A stretch of 64,000 nucleotides of DNA from Micromonospora purpureochromogenes (GCF_900091515.1 NZ_LT607410.1:6572001-6636000); one strand, 5' to 3'; numbered from the stretch's first letter, positions 52,313 to 63,598 are shown. Notes: generated by a model from the sequence alone, not told the origin. Made by a program: numbers and translations.

Positions 52313-53242
52313 TCAGACGCCGGGCCGCAGGCCCCAGGCGCCCTGCCAGGTGCCGCCGGGCTTCAGCGTGATCAGGTCCTTGCCGGAGCGGAACGCGTCC
52401 GCCGGGCAGGTCATGGGCTCCACCGCCACCGACCGCCGGTGCCGCTCTCCGGTCAGCGTGTCCCCGGTGAAGACCTGCCACCAACCGAACTCCCGATCCG
52501 CCCAGATGTGCACCGCGGCGGAGCCGTCCGGGGCGGCCAGGGTGACCGCCGAGCCCCCGTCGGCGTCCCGCACCAGGTCACCGAAGGCCAGGTCGAGCAC
52601 CGCGTCGCCGATCGGGCGGGGCTCGGTGAAGTCGTATTCGGTGCCGGCCACCGGCGCGGCGGCGATGGGGAGCAGGCGGCCGTCCAGCAGCACCCGGATC
52701 CGCCCCGGTACGCGCAGCGACACCTCGTCCACCGGCACGCCGGGCAGCCGCAGGTAGGGGTGCATCGAGTAGCCGTACGGGGCATCCTCCGCGCCGAGGT
52801 TCGTCACCTCGTGCTCGACCCGCAGGCCGTCCGCGCCGACGCTCCACCGGTTCCGCAGCCGCAGCGGCCACGGGTAGCCCGGGCTGGGCGGCAGGTCGTA
52901 CCCGACGGTGACCGCGTCGGCGGACTGCTCGACGAGGTGCCACGACACCCAGTTGACCAGGCCGTGGATCGCGTTGCGCCGGGCCGGCTCGCTCAGGTCG
53001 AGCTGCAACGAGCGCTCCCCGAAGGTGTACTGCCCGTCCCGGATCCGGTTCGGCCAGGGCGCCAGCACGTGCCCGGCCGATCCGGGGCAGATCTCGTCGA
53101 CGGCGTACCCGTCGACGTAGTCCACGCCGTCGTGCCGGTACGACCGCAGCCCACCGCCGACCTCGACGATGACCGCCTCGTGGCCGTCGGCGGCAATGGT
53201 CCACTGTGTCCCGGACGGCGGGCGGGTTCCGGCCTTCTCCAT
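52313..53242 (-). CDS. galM: Aldose 1-epimerase
   Basis: A 309-residue galactose-mutarotase-fold enzyme. Substrate residues Asn65-Arg66 (PWPNRIRDG), His93 (NAIHGLVNW) and His161 (SMHPYLRL), and the catalytic Glu in VAVEPMTCPADAF, are all in place. It interconverts alpha and beta anomers of aldoses. Upstream the frame is closed by Arg-rich noise, so ATG 53242 is used. Confidence 0.9.
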   Translation of the reverse strand: MEKAGTRPPSGTQWTIAADGHEAVIVEVGGGLRSYRHDGVDYVDGYAVDEICPGSAGHVLAPWPNRIRDGQYTFGERSLQLDLSEPARRNAIHGLVNWVSWHLVEQSADAVTVGYDLPPSPGYPWPLRLRNRWSVGADGLRVEHEVTNLGAEDAPYGYSMHPYLRLPGVPVDEVSLRVPGRIRVLLDGRLLPIAAAPVAGTEYDFTEPRPIGDAVLDLAFGDLVRDADGGSAVTLAAPDGSAAVHIWADREFGWWQVFTGDTLTGERHRRSVAVEPMTCPADAFRSGKDLITLKPGGTWQGAWGLRPGV

Positions 53243-53348
53243 GTCAGGGGACCTTAGTCGCCCGCCCCCGCCCCCGTCGGACCCGCCGAGCCGCTTCCCG
53301 CCCAGCGGTCGCCCGGTCCGCCGCGACCCACCCGCCCGCGGCGGAGGG

Positions 53349-54644
53349 TCAGTCCCGGTCGGCGGCCGGGGTGGCCCGGTAGCGCAGCAGCGCCGGGAAG
53401 ACCACCACCAGCGCGACGGCGAGCACCGCGGAGACCAGACCGCCGCCCACCCAGGCCACGCCGGTGCCGAACCCGGCCGCCACCGCGCCGGCGCGCAGGT
53501 CGCCGAGGCGTGGCCCGCCGGCGATGACCACCGTGTTGACGCCCTGCAGTCGGCCGCGCATCCGGTCCGGCGCGTAGACCAGCAGCATCGACTGCCGCAG
53601 CACCGCGCTGACCAGGTCGGACGCCCCGGCGACGGCGAGCAGCAGCACGACCAGCCAGAGCTGGCGGGCCAGCCCGGCCGCGGCGACCGCGAGGCCCCAG
53701 CCGACCACCGCCACCACCAGCACCAGGCCCTGCCGGCGGAGCCGGCCGATCCAGCCGGAGGTGAGCCCACCGAGCATCGCGCCGAGCGAGATCGCGCCGT
53801 ACAGCCAGCCGATCGCCGCGCCACCGCCGAACCGCTCCTGGGCCACCTCGGGGAAGAGCGCCCGGGGCATGGCCAGGATCATCGCGATCAGGTCGATGGC
53901 GAACGAGAGCATCAGCACCGGCGTGGTGGCCAGGTAGCGGAGCCCGTCGACGATGCTGGCCAGGCCCGCTCTGCGAGGGCTGCCGTCGCCGTCCGGGTCC
54001 GGCTCGGGCGGCAGCGCCGGCATCCGCACGGTCGCCCAGACGGCGGCGGTGAACAGGACCGTGTCCAGGCCGTACGCGATCGGCAGCGCGACGTCCGTCC
54101 GCCAGCTCGCGAAGATCAGCCCGGCCAGCAGCGGCCCGGCCACCGACGCGGCGGTGTACGTGGTGAAGTTCAGCGTGCTGGCGGCCGGCACCAGCTCGGC
54201 CGGCACGAGCCGGGGAAGGCTCGCCGTGCGGGCCGCCCCGCTGACCGCGAAGCCGACCGACTGGAGCGCCACCAGGGCCAGCAGCAGCACCGGGCTGCCC
54301 ACCCGGAGCACCGCCTGCAGCAGCAGCGCCAGCATCGAGGCCCAGAGCAGCGCCTGACTGACCAGCAGCACGCCCCGCCGGTCCCGGGCGTCGGCGACCG
54401 CCCCGCCCCAGAGCCCGAAGACCAGCAGCGGCAGGAACGCGGCCACCCCGAGCAGGCCGACCCAGAACGAGTCCCGGGTCAGCGCGTACATCTCCACCGG
54501 CACGGCCACCGCCGTGAACTGGAAGCCGAGCATGGCGATGCCGCCGCCCAGCCAGATCCGCCGGAACTCCGGCACCGCCAGCGGACGCAGGTCGATCGCC
54601 CAGCGGCGCGCCCCGCGCGGCCGGGTCTCCTTGGTCGCGGTCAC
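53349..54644 (-). CDS. MFS transporter (EntS-like)
   Basis: A 431-residue twelve-helix permease. The motif between helices 2 and 3 is [15 protein letters not shown], and a central cytosolic loop (about 205-225) is charged. It resembles the EntS/major facilitator exporters. It overlaps the pdxH stop by 4 bases (GTGA), so expression is coupled to pdxH. The substrate is unknown. Confidence 0.88.
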   Translation of the reverse strand: MTATKETRPRGARRWAIDLRPLAVPEFRRIWLGGGIAMLGFQFTAVAVPVEMYALTRDSFWVGLLGVAAFLPLLVFGLWGGAVADARDRRGVLLVSQALLWASMLALLLQAVLRVGSPVLLLALVALQSVGFAVSGAARTASLPRLVPAELVPAASTLNFTTYTAASVAGPLLAGLIFASWRTDVALPIAYGLDTVLFTAAVWATVRMPALPPEPDPDGDGSPRRAGLASIVDGLRYLATTPVLMLSFAIDLIAMILAMPRALFPEVAQERFGGGAAIGWLYGAISLGAMLGGLTSGWIGRLRRQGLVLVVAVVGWGLAVAAAGLARQLWLVVLLLAVAGASDLVSAVLRQSMLLVYAPDRMRGRLQGVNTVVIAGGPRLGDLRAGAVAAGFGTGVAWVGGGLVSAVLAVALVVVFPALLRYRATPAADRD

Positions 54645-55300
54645 GGGGCCAACCGCTCCACGATCCAGTCGCCGCCGTCGGCACGGCGGAACCGCAGCCG
54701 GTCGTGCAGCCGGCTCACCCGGCCCTGCCAGAACTCCACCGACTCGGGCCGGACCCGGAAGCCGCCCCAGTGCGGTGGCGCGGGGATCTGCGCCACGTCG
54801 GCGAAGCGCGCCACCACCGCCTCGTACGCCTCGTCCAGCGCCGCCCGGTCGGGGATGATCTGGGACTGGGCGCTGGCCCAGGCCCCGAGCTGCGACCCGC
54901 GCGGCCGGCTGGCGAAGTACGCCTCGGTCTCCGCCCGGTCGACCCGCTCCACCGGACCGGCGACGACCACCTGCCGCTGCATCGGGAACCAGGGGAAGAC
55001 CAGGCTGGCGTGCGGATTGGCGGTCGCCTCGCCGCCCTTGCGGGAGGTGTAGTTGGTGTAGAAGACGAAGCCCTCCGGGTCGTAGCCCTTGAGCAGGACG
55101 GTGCGGCCGCTGGGGCGGCCGGCGGCGTCGGCGGTGCCGACGATCATCGCGTTCGGCTCGGGCAGCCCGGCGGCGACCGCGTCGGCGAACCAGCGGTCGA
55201 ACTGGGTGTACCAGTCCGCGGCCAGATCGGCCTCGGAAAGGCCCAGGTCGGCGGCGTACTCGTTACGCATGGCCGCCGGCGGTGGTGTGTCGCCCGTCAC
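54641..55300 (-). CDS. pdxH: Pyridoxamine 5'-phosphate oxidase
   Basis: A 219-residue FMN enzyme that makes pyridoxal 5'-phosphate. Family signatures: [39 protein letters not shown], and the C-terminal [22 protein letters not shown]. Start GTG 55300 follows GGGAGAAG; ATG 55270 is an alternative. Confidence 0.95.
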   Translation of the reverse strand: MTGDTPPPAAMRNEYAADLGLSEADLAADWYTQFDRWFADAVAAGLPEPNAMIVGTADAAGRPSGRTVLLKGYDPEGFVFYTNYTSRKGGEATANPHASLVFPWFPMQRQVVVAGPVERVDRAETEAYFASRPRGSQLGAWASAQSQIIPDRAALDEAYEAVVARFADVAQIPAPPHWGGFRVRPESVEFWQGRVSRLHDRLRFRRADGGDWIVERLAP

Positions 55301-55543
55301 GTCGCTTCTCCCTCTCGCGGCGGCGCCCACGTCCCCCGACGCTGGCCAGCCCCCAGGAAAGAGTGTCACCGAGGGCGTGACGGCCTCCACCGGCGGGGAT
55401 GTCACGTGCGGCACAGTCGCAGCGGGTCGCGCATTTGGTTACCGAGCAGGCAAGATGTCACGAAACCATCCCTGAGGGTCGCCTAAGGTCTGGGCCGGAC
55501 AGAGCCCGCGGCGGGCGCACCGAGCCGGAAGCCAGGAGACGAC

Positions 55544-56650
55544 ATGTCTGACTTCAAACCGGGCCTGGAGGGCGTCGTAGCCTTCGAGACCGAGATCGCC
55601 GAACCGGACCGCGAGGGTGGCGCGCTGCGCTACCGCGGCGTCGACATCGAGGATCTGATCGGCCAGGTCTCCTTCGGCAACGTCTGGGCACTGCTGGTCG
55701 ACGGGCGGTTCGGCCCGGGCCTGCCGCCGGCCGAGCCGTTCCCGGTGCCGGTGCACTCCGGCGACATCCGCGTCGACGTGCAGTCCGCGGTCGCCATGCT
55801 GGCCCCGTACTGGGGGCTCGACCAGCTGCTGGACATCTCCGACGAGCAGGCCCGCGAGGACCTCGCCCGGGTCTCCGTCACCGCGCTGTCCTTCGTCGCC
55901 CAGTCGGCTCGCGGCCTCGGCCTGCCCGCCGTGCCGCAGAAGGAGATCGACAAGGCCGAGACGATCGTCGAGCGCTTCATGAAGCGCTGGCGCGGCGAAC
56001 CCGACCCCCGGCACGTCAAGGCCGTCGACGCGTACTTCATCTCGGCCGCCGAGCACGGCCTGAACGCCTCCACCTTCACCACCCGGATCGTCGCCTCCAC
56101 CGGCGCCGACGCCGCGGCCTGCATCTCCTCCGGCATCGGCGCGCTCTCCGGCCCGCTGCACGGCGGCGCCCCCAGCCGGGTGCTGAGCATGCTGGAGGCC
56201 GTCGAGCGCAGCGGCGACGCCGAGGGGTACGTCAAGGGCGTCCTCGACCGCGGCGAGCGGCTGATGGGCTTCGGTCACCGGGTCTACCGGGCCGAGGACC
56301 CGCGCGCCCGCGTGCTGCGCCGTACCGCCAAGGAGCTGGGCGCGCCGCGCTTCGAGATCGCCGAGGCGCTGGAGAAGGCCGCGCTGGCCGAGCTCCAGGC
56401 CCGCCGCCCGGACCGGGTGCTCGCCACCAACGTCGAGTTCTGGTCGGCCGTGGTGCTGGACTTCGCCGAGGTGCCCGCGCACATGTTCACCTCGATGTTC
56501 ACCTGCGCCCGGATGGGCGGCTGGAGCGCGCACATCCTGGAGCAGAAGAAGCTCCAGCGGCTGGTCCGGCCGTCCGCCCGCTACGTCGGCCCCAACCCCC
56601 GCAAGCCGCGGGAGGTCGAGGGCTGGGACGCCATTCCGCACGGCGTCTGA
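55544..56650 (+). CDS. citA: Citrate synthase (type 2 / citA-like)
   Basis: A 368-residue enzyme condensing acetyl-CoA with oxaloacetate. Active-site residues are His206 (GPLHGGAP), His245 (GFGHRVYR) and Asp306 (LDFAEVP), with the further family histidine His171 (EHGLNAS). The length suits the short dimeric class. AGGAGAC serves as ribosome site. A perfect terminator follows. Confidence 0.94.
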   Translation: MSDFKPGLEGVVAFETEIAEPDREGGALRYRGVDIEDLIGQVSFGNVWALLVDGRFGPGLPPAEPFPVPVHSGDIRVDVQSAVAMLAPYWGLDQLLDISDEQAREDLARVSVTALSFVAQSARGLGLPAVPQKEIDKAETIVERFMKRWRGEPDPRHVKAVDAYFISAAEHGLNASTFTTRIVASTGADAAACISSGIGALSGPLHGGAPSRVLSMLEAVERSGDAEGYVKGVLDRGERLMGFGHRVYRAEDPRARVLRRTAKELGAPRFEIAEALEKAALAELQARRPDRVLATNVEFWSAVVLDFAEVPAHMFTSMFTCARMGGWSAHILEQKKLQRLVRPSARYVGPNPRKPREVEGWDAIPHGV

Positions 56651-56663
56651 CCCGCGTACCCGT

Positions 56664-56699
56664 CGAAGGGGCCCCGTCCGCGCGGACGGGGCCCCTTCG
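56664..56699 (+). terminator. Perfect hairpin terminator
   Basis: An 18-bp self-complementary stem (CGAAGGGGCCCCGTCCGC and complement) starts 14 bases after the citrate synthase stop. The rest of the 56700-56922 gap holds no gene. Confidence 0.88.
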
Positions 56700-56883
56700 C
56701 GTGCCCCCGGCTCCCGCGGCGGCCGGGTTGTGGCGCATCCCTCAGCGCGCGGGGCGGGACCAGCCGCCGGACGGCCGGGGCGAAGTGCGAGGATGAAGGC
56801 TCGGCAGTGCCGCCGGACCGGGCTGGAGATCCCGGCCGCCCGTGCGTCCGCGCACGCGTCCGCCGCAGGTCCCCGCCCGGTGA

Positions 56884-58053
<1,170 letters not shown>

Positions 58054-58057
58054 ACAG

Positions 58058-58101
58058 TCACGGTGGGTGGCCGACGGGGCTCCGTCGACCACCCACCGTG
58101 A
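58058..58101 (+). terminator. Hairpin terminator after serC
   Basis: The arms TCACGGTGGGTGG and CCACCCACCGTGA, extended by CGACGG/CCGTCG, form a stem of about 19 bp with one mismatch, 5 bases after the stop. Confidence 0.88.
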
Positions 58102-58237
58102 TCATCGTCGCAGCTCAGTCCCGACATGCGGGTGTCGCATCCCCCACCTTCGGGTAGGAGAGCGTACGGTGGTCCGAGGACGCCCGGGTGGCCGGCTCGT
58201 GGCGTGACGGCCAGCGAAGCGGGACGGAGGCTACGCC

Positions 58238-59317
58238 ATGCGCCCAGTACGCTTCGTCGCCCTCTCCGAGGACGGCCAGGCTCTGGTGCTCGCCGACGAG
58301 GTCGGGCGCCTGCTCGCCCTCCCCATCGACGAACGCATCGCCACGGTGCTGCACGCCGAGCCCGGCGCGGCGCCGCTCGCGGTGGTGCCGACCGCCGCCG
58401 ACCCGACACCGTCGCTCTCCCCTCGGGACATCCAGGCCCGGATCCGCTCCGGCGAGTCCGCCGAGGACGTCGCCCGCATCGCGGGGGTCCCGGTCGACCG
58501 GGTGCTGCGCTACGCCGGCCCGGTGCTCCAGGAGCGGGCCATGCTCGCCCAGCACGCCCGGCGCACCCGGCTCAAGGGCGCGGAGAAGCCGACCCCGCTG
58601 GCCGAGGTGGTCAACGGCCGGCTGGCCCAGCACGGGATAGACACCGAGAAGATCTCCTGGGACGCGTACCGGCGCGACGACGGCACCTGGCGGATCATCG
58701 CCACCTGGCCGTCGGGCAAGGCCACCGCACAGGCGGTCTGGGACCTCGACAAGCTGCGGCAGAACGTCACCCCGCACGACGACATGGCGCAATACCTGTG
58801 CGCCGAGCGTCCGACGCCGATCCTCGGCCAGGAGCCGGCGCCGGAGCGGGGCGGGCACGCGCTGCCCGGCCCGTCGCGCGGCGAGCCGAGCCGGGGCGGG
58901 CACGGCCTGCCGGCGGCCGGCGAGCACAGCCGTCCCGGGCGGGACCCGATCCGGGCCGGGCGGGACGCCCTGCTCGCCTCCCTCGACCGGCCGCTCGGCG
59001 GCACCTCGGGTCGCGGGCTCGACCCGCGTTCCCCGGCCGCGCTGGCCGGCGCCGACGCACCCCGGCAGCGGGCCGTCGGCGGGGGCGCGGCGGCACTGCT
59101 CGGCGGCGGTCAGGGTTCGGCGTTCGACGACGACTCGGACGCGCCGAAGGAGGTCCCGGCCGTACCGTCGCTGGCGGTGCTCCGGCCCCGCCGCACGGGT
59201 TCGGCGGCGGCCGCCGGCGGCGACTCCACCGACGCCTCCGGCAAGCCGCGCAAGCGGCTGCCGAGCTGGGACGACGTCCTCTTCGGCAGCGGCCCGGCGG
59301 CCCGCGAGTCCTCCTGA
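58238..59317 (+). CDS. sepH: Septation protein SepH
   Basis: A 359-residue protein. DUF3071 domain (about 1-165) with the helix-turn-helix segment (about 60-95) and the repeat of WDAYRRDDGTWRI and DLDKLRQNVTPHDDMAQYL. After about 185 the chain is Pro/Gly/Arg-rich and disordered, ending in KRLPSWDDVLFG. SepH binds and bundles FtsZ in actinobacterial division. The start ATG follows a GGAGG site. Confidence 0.92.
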   Translation: MRPVRFVALSEDGQALVLADEVGRLLALPIDERIATVLHAEPGAAPLAVVPTAADPTPSLSPRDIQARIRSGESAEDVARIAGVPVDRVLRYAGPVLQERAMLAQHARRTRLKGAEKPTPLAEVVNGRLAQHGIDTEKISWDAYRRDDGTWRIIATWPSGKATAQAVWDLDKLRQNVTPHDDMAQYLCAERPTPILGQEPAPERGGHALPGPSRGEPSRGGHGLPAAGEHSRPGRDPIRAGRDALLASLDRPLGGTSGRGLDPRSPAALAGADAPRQRAVGGGAAALLGGGQGSAFDDDSDAPKEVPAVPSLAVLRPRRTGSAAAAGGDSTDASGKPRKRLPSWDDVLFGSGPAARESS

Positions 59318-59379
59318 CCCATCGGCCGGCCACCCTGGTACGCGAGGCACTCTAAGTGCGCGCGTGCCAGGGTGGACCC

Positions 59380-60366
59380 ATGGAGTACACGAATCTGGGA
59401 CGCACCGGTCTGTCGGTGAGCCGGCTCTGCCTCGGCACGATGAACTTCGGGCCGCAGACCACCGAGCCGGACAGCTTCGCCATCATGGACCGGGCGCTGG
59501 AACACGGCATCAACTTCTTCGACACCGCCAACGTGTACGGCTGGCAGACCGGTGAGGGCATCACCGAGCAGATCATCGGCCGCTGGTTCGCCCAGGGCGG
59601 CGGCCGGCGCGACAAGGTGGTCCTCGCCACCAAGGTCTACGGCAAGATGGGCGACTGGCCCAACGAGCAGGGCCTGAGCGCCCGCCACATCATCCGGGCC
59701 TGCGAGGACTCGCTGCGCCGGCTCCAGACCGACGTGATCGACCTCTACCAGATGCACCACGTCTCCCGGAGCACGCCGTGGGAGGAGATCTGGCAGGCGA
59801 TGGAGACCCTGGTCGCCCAGGGCAAGGTGATCTACGTCGGATCGTCCAACTTCGCCGGTTGGCACATCGCCCAGGCGCAGGCGGCCGCGGGCCGGCGCAA
59901 CTTCCTCGGCCTGGTCGCCGAGCAGTCCATCTACAACCTGCTCACCCGGCACGTCGAGCTGGAGGTCATCCCCGCCGCGCAGCACTACGGGCTGGGCGTC
60001 ATCCCCTGGTCGCCGCTGCACGGCGGCCTGCTCAGCGGGGTCCTGCGCAAGATGGCCGAGGGCGGCGCCGCGCGGGGTGCCAGCGGACGCTCCGCCGACG
60101 CGCTGGCCGAGCACCGGGCGACCATCGAGGCGTACGAGAAGCTCTGCGCGGACCTCGGGCACGATCCGGCCGACGTGGCGCTGGGCTGGCTGCTCTCCCG
60201 GCCCGGGGTGACCGCCCCGATCATCGGCCCGCGCACCGTGGACCAGCTCGACCGGAGCCTGGGCGCGCTGACCGTCGACATCGACGAGGCGACGGAGAAG
60301 CGCCTCGATGAGCTGTTCCCGCCGGTCGGCAACGGCGGCCCCGGCCCGGAGGCCTGGGCCTGGTGA
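59380..60366 (+). CDS. Aldo/keto reductase
   Basis: A 328-residue TIM-barrel NADPH-dependent oxidoreductase with tetrad Asp48 and Tyr53 (FDTANVYG), Lys85 (ATKVYGK) and His126 (YQMHHV), and the cofactor segment GVTAPIIGPRTVDQL. It is close to the actinobacterial YajO/Tas-like group. The start is ATG 59380 with AGGGTGG. The substrate is unknown. Confidence 0.93.
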   Translation: MEYTNLGRTGLSVSRLCLGTMNFGPQTTEPDSFAIMDRALEHGINFFDTANVYGWQTGEGITEQIIGRWFAQGGGRRDKVVLATKVYGKMGDWPNEQGLSARHIIRACEDSLRRLQTDVIDLYQMHHVSRSTPWEEIWQAMETLVAQGKVIYVGSSNFAGWHIAQAQAAAGRRNFLGLVAEQSIYNLLTRHVELEVIPAAQHYGLGVIPWSPLHGGLLSGVLRKMAEGGAARGASGRSADALAEHRATIEAYEKLCADLGHDPADVALGWLLSRPGVTAPIIGPRTVDQLDRSLGALTVDIDEATEKRLDELFPPVGNGGPGPEAWAW

Positions 60367-60400
60367 CCCAAGCCGGTTAGGCACCTGCTCCGCACCGGTT

Positions 60401-60445
60401 GCGGCGTGTCGCGGTTCGCGGTCCCGGATGACCTCGACACGCCGC
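60401..60445 (+). terminator. Possible terminator
   Basis: An 11-bp perfect stem (GCGGCGTGTCG) with a 23-base loop lies after the aldo/keto reductase and ahead of the convergent gene. Confidence 0.5.
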
Positions 60446-60477
60446 ATCTCGGGGCCTCCCCGAACTCGGAGGGCCGG

Positions 60478-61056
60478 TCAGAGGGGCCAGGCCGCTAGCC
60501 GGTCGTACGTCGGCCGGGGGCCGGGGTGGCTGCGGACCAGCACCAGCTCGGTCGCCGGCCACTCCGGCCCCTCGTAGCCGCCGAGCGCGGCCCGGTCGGC
60601 CTCCACGTCGGTCGGGTCGATCCGGTCACCGGGGCGGGCGATCGTCAGGTGCGGGCGGAACGGCTTCTCGTCGTGCGGGAGGCGGTTGCGGCGCAGCCCC
60701 ATCCGGATCAACCGGCCCAGCACGTTCAACGCCTCGACGTCGCCGAGCAGGTCCACCCAGAGCACGGTGAAGCGGCCCCGGCCGAACCGGCCGCCCCCGC
60801 CGAGCCGGAGCCGGGGTGCGCCGACGCGCCCCGCGCGGGATGTCTCGGCGGCGAGCCCGAGGGTGCTCTCCACGTCCACCAGCCGGTCCGCCTCCACGTC
60901 ACCGAGGAAGGCGAGCGTGACGTGCAGGTTCGCCGGGTCGGCGAGGCGTACGTTGATGCCGGCGGCGGAGGCGGCACCGATCCGCAGCCCGGCGAGCCGG
61001 TCGGTCAGGTGGGCGACCGCGGCGGGCGGCGGGTAGACCGCGACGAAGAGTCTCAC
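60478..61056 (-). CDS. thpR: RNA 2',3'-cyclic phosphodiesterase (ThpR)
   Basis: A 192-residue 2H phosphoesterase with two His-x-Thr motifs, His45-Val-Thr47 (LHVTLAFLG) and His136-Leu-Thr138 (PHLTIARP). It opens 2',3'-cyclic phosphates at RNA ends. The start GTG overlaps the upstream stop by 4 bases, so it is coupled to the membrane gene. Confidence 0.92.
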   Translation of the reverse strand: MRLFVAVYPPPAAVAHLTDRLAGLRIGAASAAGINVRLADPANLHVTLAFLGDVEADRLVDVESTLGLAAETSRAGRVGAPRLRLGGGGRFGRGRFTVLWVDLLGDVEALNVLGRLIRMGLRRNRLPHDEKPFRPHLTIARPGDRIDPTDVEADRAALGGYEGPEWPATELVLVRSHPGPRPTYDRLAAWPL

Positions 61057-61568
61057 GCCCGCCGGTGACGGGGTCGGCGGCCGGCAGCGGCGGCCGGCAG
61101 CGCCAGCCCCGCCTGGGCGAGCAGTCCTTCGACCCGGACCCGCTCGATCTCCCGGTCCACGCCCTCCAGCTCGGTGAGGTGCTCGGTGATCGCCAGCGCC
61201 CGGCAGGCGGCCCGGAGCCGGTCGTCGTACGCGTCGATGACCGAGGTGTGCCAGACCACCGAACGGCCGCGGGCGGCGAGCCGGTGCCCGCCGAGGCGGC
61301 GCAGGTCGGCGGCGATGCGTTCCAGGGGTTGCCGGTCGTCCCGGTCGAGCTGGGTCAGGTCGATGTCGCGGGTGAGGGCGTCCGCCTCGATCGCCCGGTC
61401 CAGCCGGGCGATGGTGCGCCGCTCGCGTCGCCCGTCGCGCCACTCGGCCCAGCCGCAGGCCACCCGGTCGAAGATCTCGTCGAGGCAGAAGAGCAGAGCG
61501 AACGCCGCCGGCAGACATGCCACGGCGAGGATCGCCAGTACCAGCGTCAGTGCGCCACCGCCTGCCAC
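61053..61568 (-). CDS. Membrane-anchored charged protein, unknown
   Basis: A 171-residue protein. N-terminal hydrophobic helix (about 5-28, continuing to LDEIFDRVACGWAEW), then a long charged helical region and a basic tail (GRRPRHRRA). No family is recognised. It is translationally coupled to thpR by an overlap, which hints at a shared role in RNA ends or simple operon membership. Confidence 0.72.
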   Translation of the reverse strand: MAGGGALTLVLAILAVACLPAAFALLFCLDEIFDRVACGWAEWRDGRRERRTIARLDRAIEADALTRDIDLTQLDRDDRQPLERIAADLRRLGGHRLAARGRSVVWHTSVIDAYDDRLRAACRALAITEHLTELEGVDREIERVRVEGLLAQAGLALPAAAAGRRPRHRRA

Positions 61569-61673
61569 ATATCGACGCTAAGGCCCACGCCCGGCTCCCG
61601 CCACCGGATTGCCGGTATCTGACGCGAAACCGGCCCACCTTTCCGTGGCGGGGGCGGGCCGGCGGCGCGTCGG

Positions 61674-62960
61674 TCAGCAGTCGGGCGACGAGACCACGTA
61701 GAAGCGCGGCATGGGCAGCACCCGGAAGCGCAGCCGGGCACCGGACCGCCGCAGCTGCCAGGTGAGCGCGAGCAGGGCGGTGGCCAGCGAGATCAGGCCG
61801 CCCATCCAGATGCTCGCCCCGGCGCCGTAGGTCTCGGCGACCCAGCCGATCAGCGGGGCGCCGACCGGGTTGGTGCCGAGGAAGACCAGCACCCAGAGGG
61901 CCATGACCCGGCCCCGGAAGGCGGCGTCGACGCCGAGCTGCACCCGCTGGTTGGCGGCCTGGGCGAAGAAGACCATGAAGAAGCCGGTGGGCAGCAGCAG
62001 CGCCACCACCAGCCAGTACGCCGAAGCCAGCCCGACCAGGGTGCCGAAGACGGCACAGCCGACCGCCGCGCCGAGCACCACCCAGACCGAGGGGCGGCTG
62101 CGTCGCCCGGTGCCGGCCAGCGCCCCGACCAGGGCGCCGATCGCCAGCGCGGTGCTGAACAGGCCGAACGAGGCGGCACCGGTACGGAACACCGTCTTGG
62201 CCAGCGCGGCCAGGGTGAGCTGGAAGTTGAACAGGGTCATCCCGATGACCGACATCACCGCCATCGGCAGCAGCAGGTCGGGACGGCGGAAGACGTACCG
62301 CAGCCCGTCGACCACCTTGGCCGAGTCGCGCTCGCCGACCGGCGGGAGGTCCTTGCGGTGCAGTTCGGCGGGGCGCATCCGTACCACGGTGGCCAGTGGG
62401 GCGATCGAGCTGACCGCGGTGAAGAGGAACACCGGGCCGACGTCGAAGGCGGCGATCGCCAGGCCGGCCACCGCCGGGCCCACGATCCGCGCCGAGTTGA
62501 ACACCGCCGCGTTGAGCGAGAGCGCGTTGGGCAGCAGGGACATGCCGACCAGCTCGGAGACGAACGCCTGCCGGACCGGGGTCTCGACGGCGTTCGCGAC
62601 GCCGAGCAGGGCGGCGAAGGCGAAGACGTGCCAGAGCTGCACCAGGTCGGTGAGGACCAGCACGCTCATCCCGAGCGCGAGCACCGTCCAGAAGGCGTTG
62701 GCGACGAAGAGCAGCAGTCGCTTGTCGTACCGGTCGGCGAGCCGGCCGGAGAGCAGGGTGAGCAGCAGCACCGGGGTGAACTGGAGCGCCGTCACCACGC
62801 CGAGCGCGGTGGCGGAGTCGTCGGAGAGCTCGAGGACGAGCCAGTCCTGGGCGATGAACATCATCCAGACGCCGATCAGCTTGATCAGCTGCCCGGATGC
62901 GAATAGCCGGTAGTTACGGACCTGTAGGGACTGGAACATCGTCGTCAGCTTCGCCTGCAC
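61674..62960 (-). CDS. MFS transporter (drug/multisubstrate-like)
   Basis: A 428-residue twelve-helix permease with GRLADRYDKRLLL between helices 2 and 3. It is preceded by a GAGGAGG ribosome site and lies 69 bases after the MarR gene on the same strand, a layout typical of regulator-controlled efflux. A GC hairpin near 61631-61663 may end its transcript. Confidence 0.88.
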   Translation of the reverse strand: MQAKLTTMFQSLQVRNYRLFASGQLIKLIGVWMMFIAQDWLVLELSDDSATALGVVTALQFTPVLLLTLLSGRLADRYDKRLLLFVANAFWTVLALGMSVLVLTDLVQLWHVFAFAALLGVANAVETPVRQAFVSELVGMSLLPNALSLNAAVFNSARIVGPAVAGLAIAAFDVGPVFLFTAVSSIAPLATVVRMRPAELHRKDLPPVGERDSAKVVDGLRYVFRRPDLLLPMAVMSVIGMTLFNFQLTLAALAKTVFRTGAASFGLFSTALAIGALVGALAGTGRRSRPSVWVVLGAAVGCAVFGTLVGLASAYWLVVALLLPTGFFMVFFAQAANQRVQLGVDAAFRGRVMALWVLVFLGTNPVGAPLIGWVAETYGAGASIWMGGLISLATALLALTWQLRRSGARLRFRVLPMPRFYVVSSPDC

Positions 62961-63029
62961 TCTTGGTGCGCCTCCTCAGTGGTACGCCTCATCCACAACG
63001 GACGGTGCGGACCCCGAGGTGCGGGTGTG

Positions 63030-63491
63030 TCAGGCTCTTGCCAGCTGCTGGAGGATCTCGGCGGCGCGCCGCAGCGTGTCGCGTTCGTCCTCCGTGAGCG
63101 CGGCGAGTCGGCTGGCCAGCCACTCGTTCCTGGCCCGCTCGAACTGTTCGAGCACGGCGAGGCCCCCCTCGGTCGCCGCCAGGATGACCTGACGACCGTC
63201 GGTCGGGTGGGGGGTGCGCTGCACGAGGCCGCGCTCCTCCAACTTCGCGACGATCTTGGTCATCGTCGGTGGCTGCACCCGCTCGACGTCGGCCAGTTCC
63301 CGGGGCGTCAGCGCGCCCGCCAGCTTGAGGCTGGTGAGCGCGGAGAGCTGGGTGACCGTCAGGTCGCCGACCGGGCGGGCCTGTCGGACCCGCCGGTTGA
63401 GTCGGGTGATCGCATCACGCAGCTGAGGGGCCAGCTGCGCCGGTGGCACGCGTTTCGCCGTCACCGTCCGCTCCGTCACAGTAGTTAGCAT
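63030..63491 (-). CDS. MarR-family regulator
   Basis: A 153-residue winged-helix repressor (helix-turn-helix about 62-82, LADVERVQPPTMTKIVAKLE; wing with PTDGRQVIL). It controls efflux genes by ligand release, and the MFS gene follows. The ATG at 63491 lies within a palindromic operator; a GTG at 63479 with a TATGCT -10 box upstream would give a leaderless mRNA and may be the true start. Confidence 0.9.
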   Translation of the reverse strand: MLTTVTERTVTAKRVPPAQLAPQLRDAITRLNRRVRQARPVGDLTVTQLSALTSLKLAGALTPRELADVERVQPPTMTKIVAKLEERGLVQRTPHPTDGRQVILAATEGGLAVLEQFERARNEWLASRLAALTEDERDTLRRAAEILQQLARA

Positions 63492-63496
63492 AACTA
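63482..63496. promoter_or_regulatory. Palindromic MarR operator over the promoter
   Basis: TAGTTA-GCA-TAACTA is a perfect 6-bp inverted repeat with 3-base spacer. It is AT-rich against its surroundings and contains the minus-strand TATGCT (63488-63493) -10 box of the marR-MFS transcript. Confidence 0.65.
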
Positions 63497-63549
63497 ATGA
63501 GCCTGGCTAACGACACGCGATATGACCGGGCTCACGAGGGGTTTGTGCT

Positions 63550-63588
63550 GCTCCGGGCCGGGTATCCGGTTCGGCCCCGGCCCGGAGC
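63550..63588 (-). terminator. Hairpin terminator of the NCS2 permease
   Basis: A perfect 13-bp stem (GCTCCGGGCCGGG) with a 13-base loop lies 10 bases beyond the leftward stop at 63599. Confidence 0.78.
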
Positions 63589-63598
63589 GGCGGTCGAG

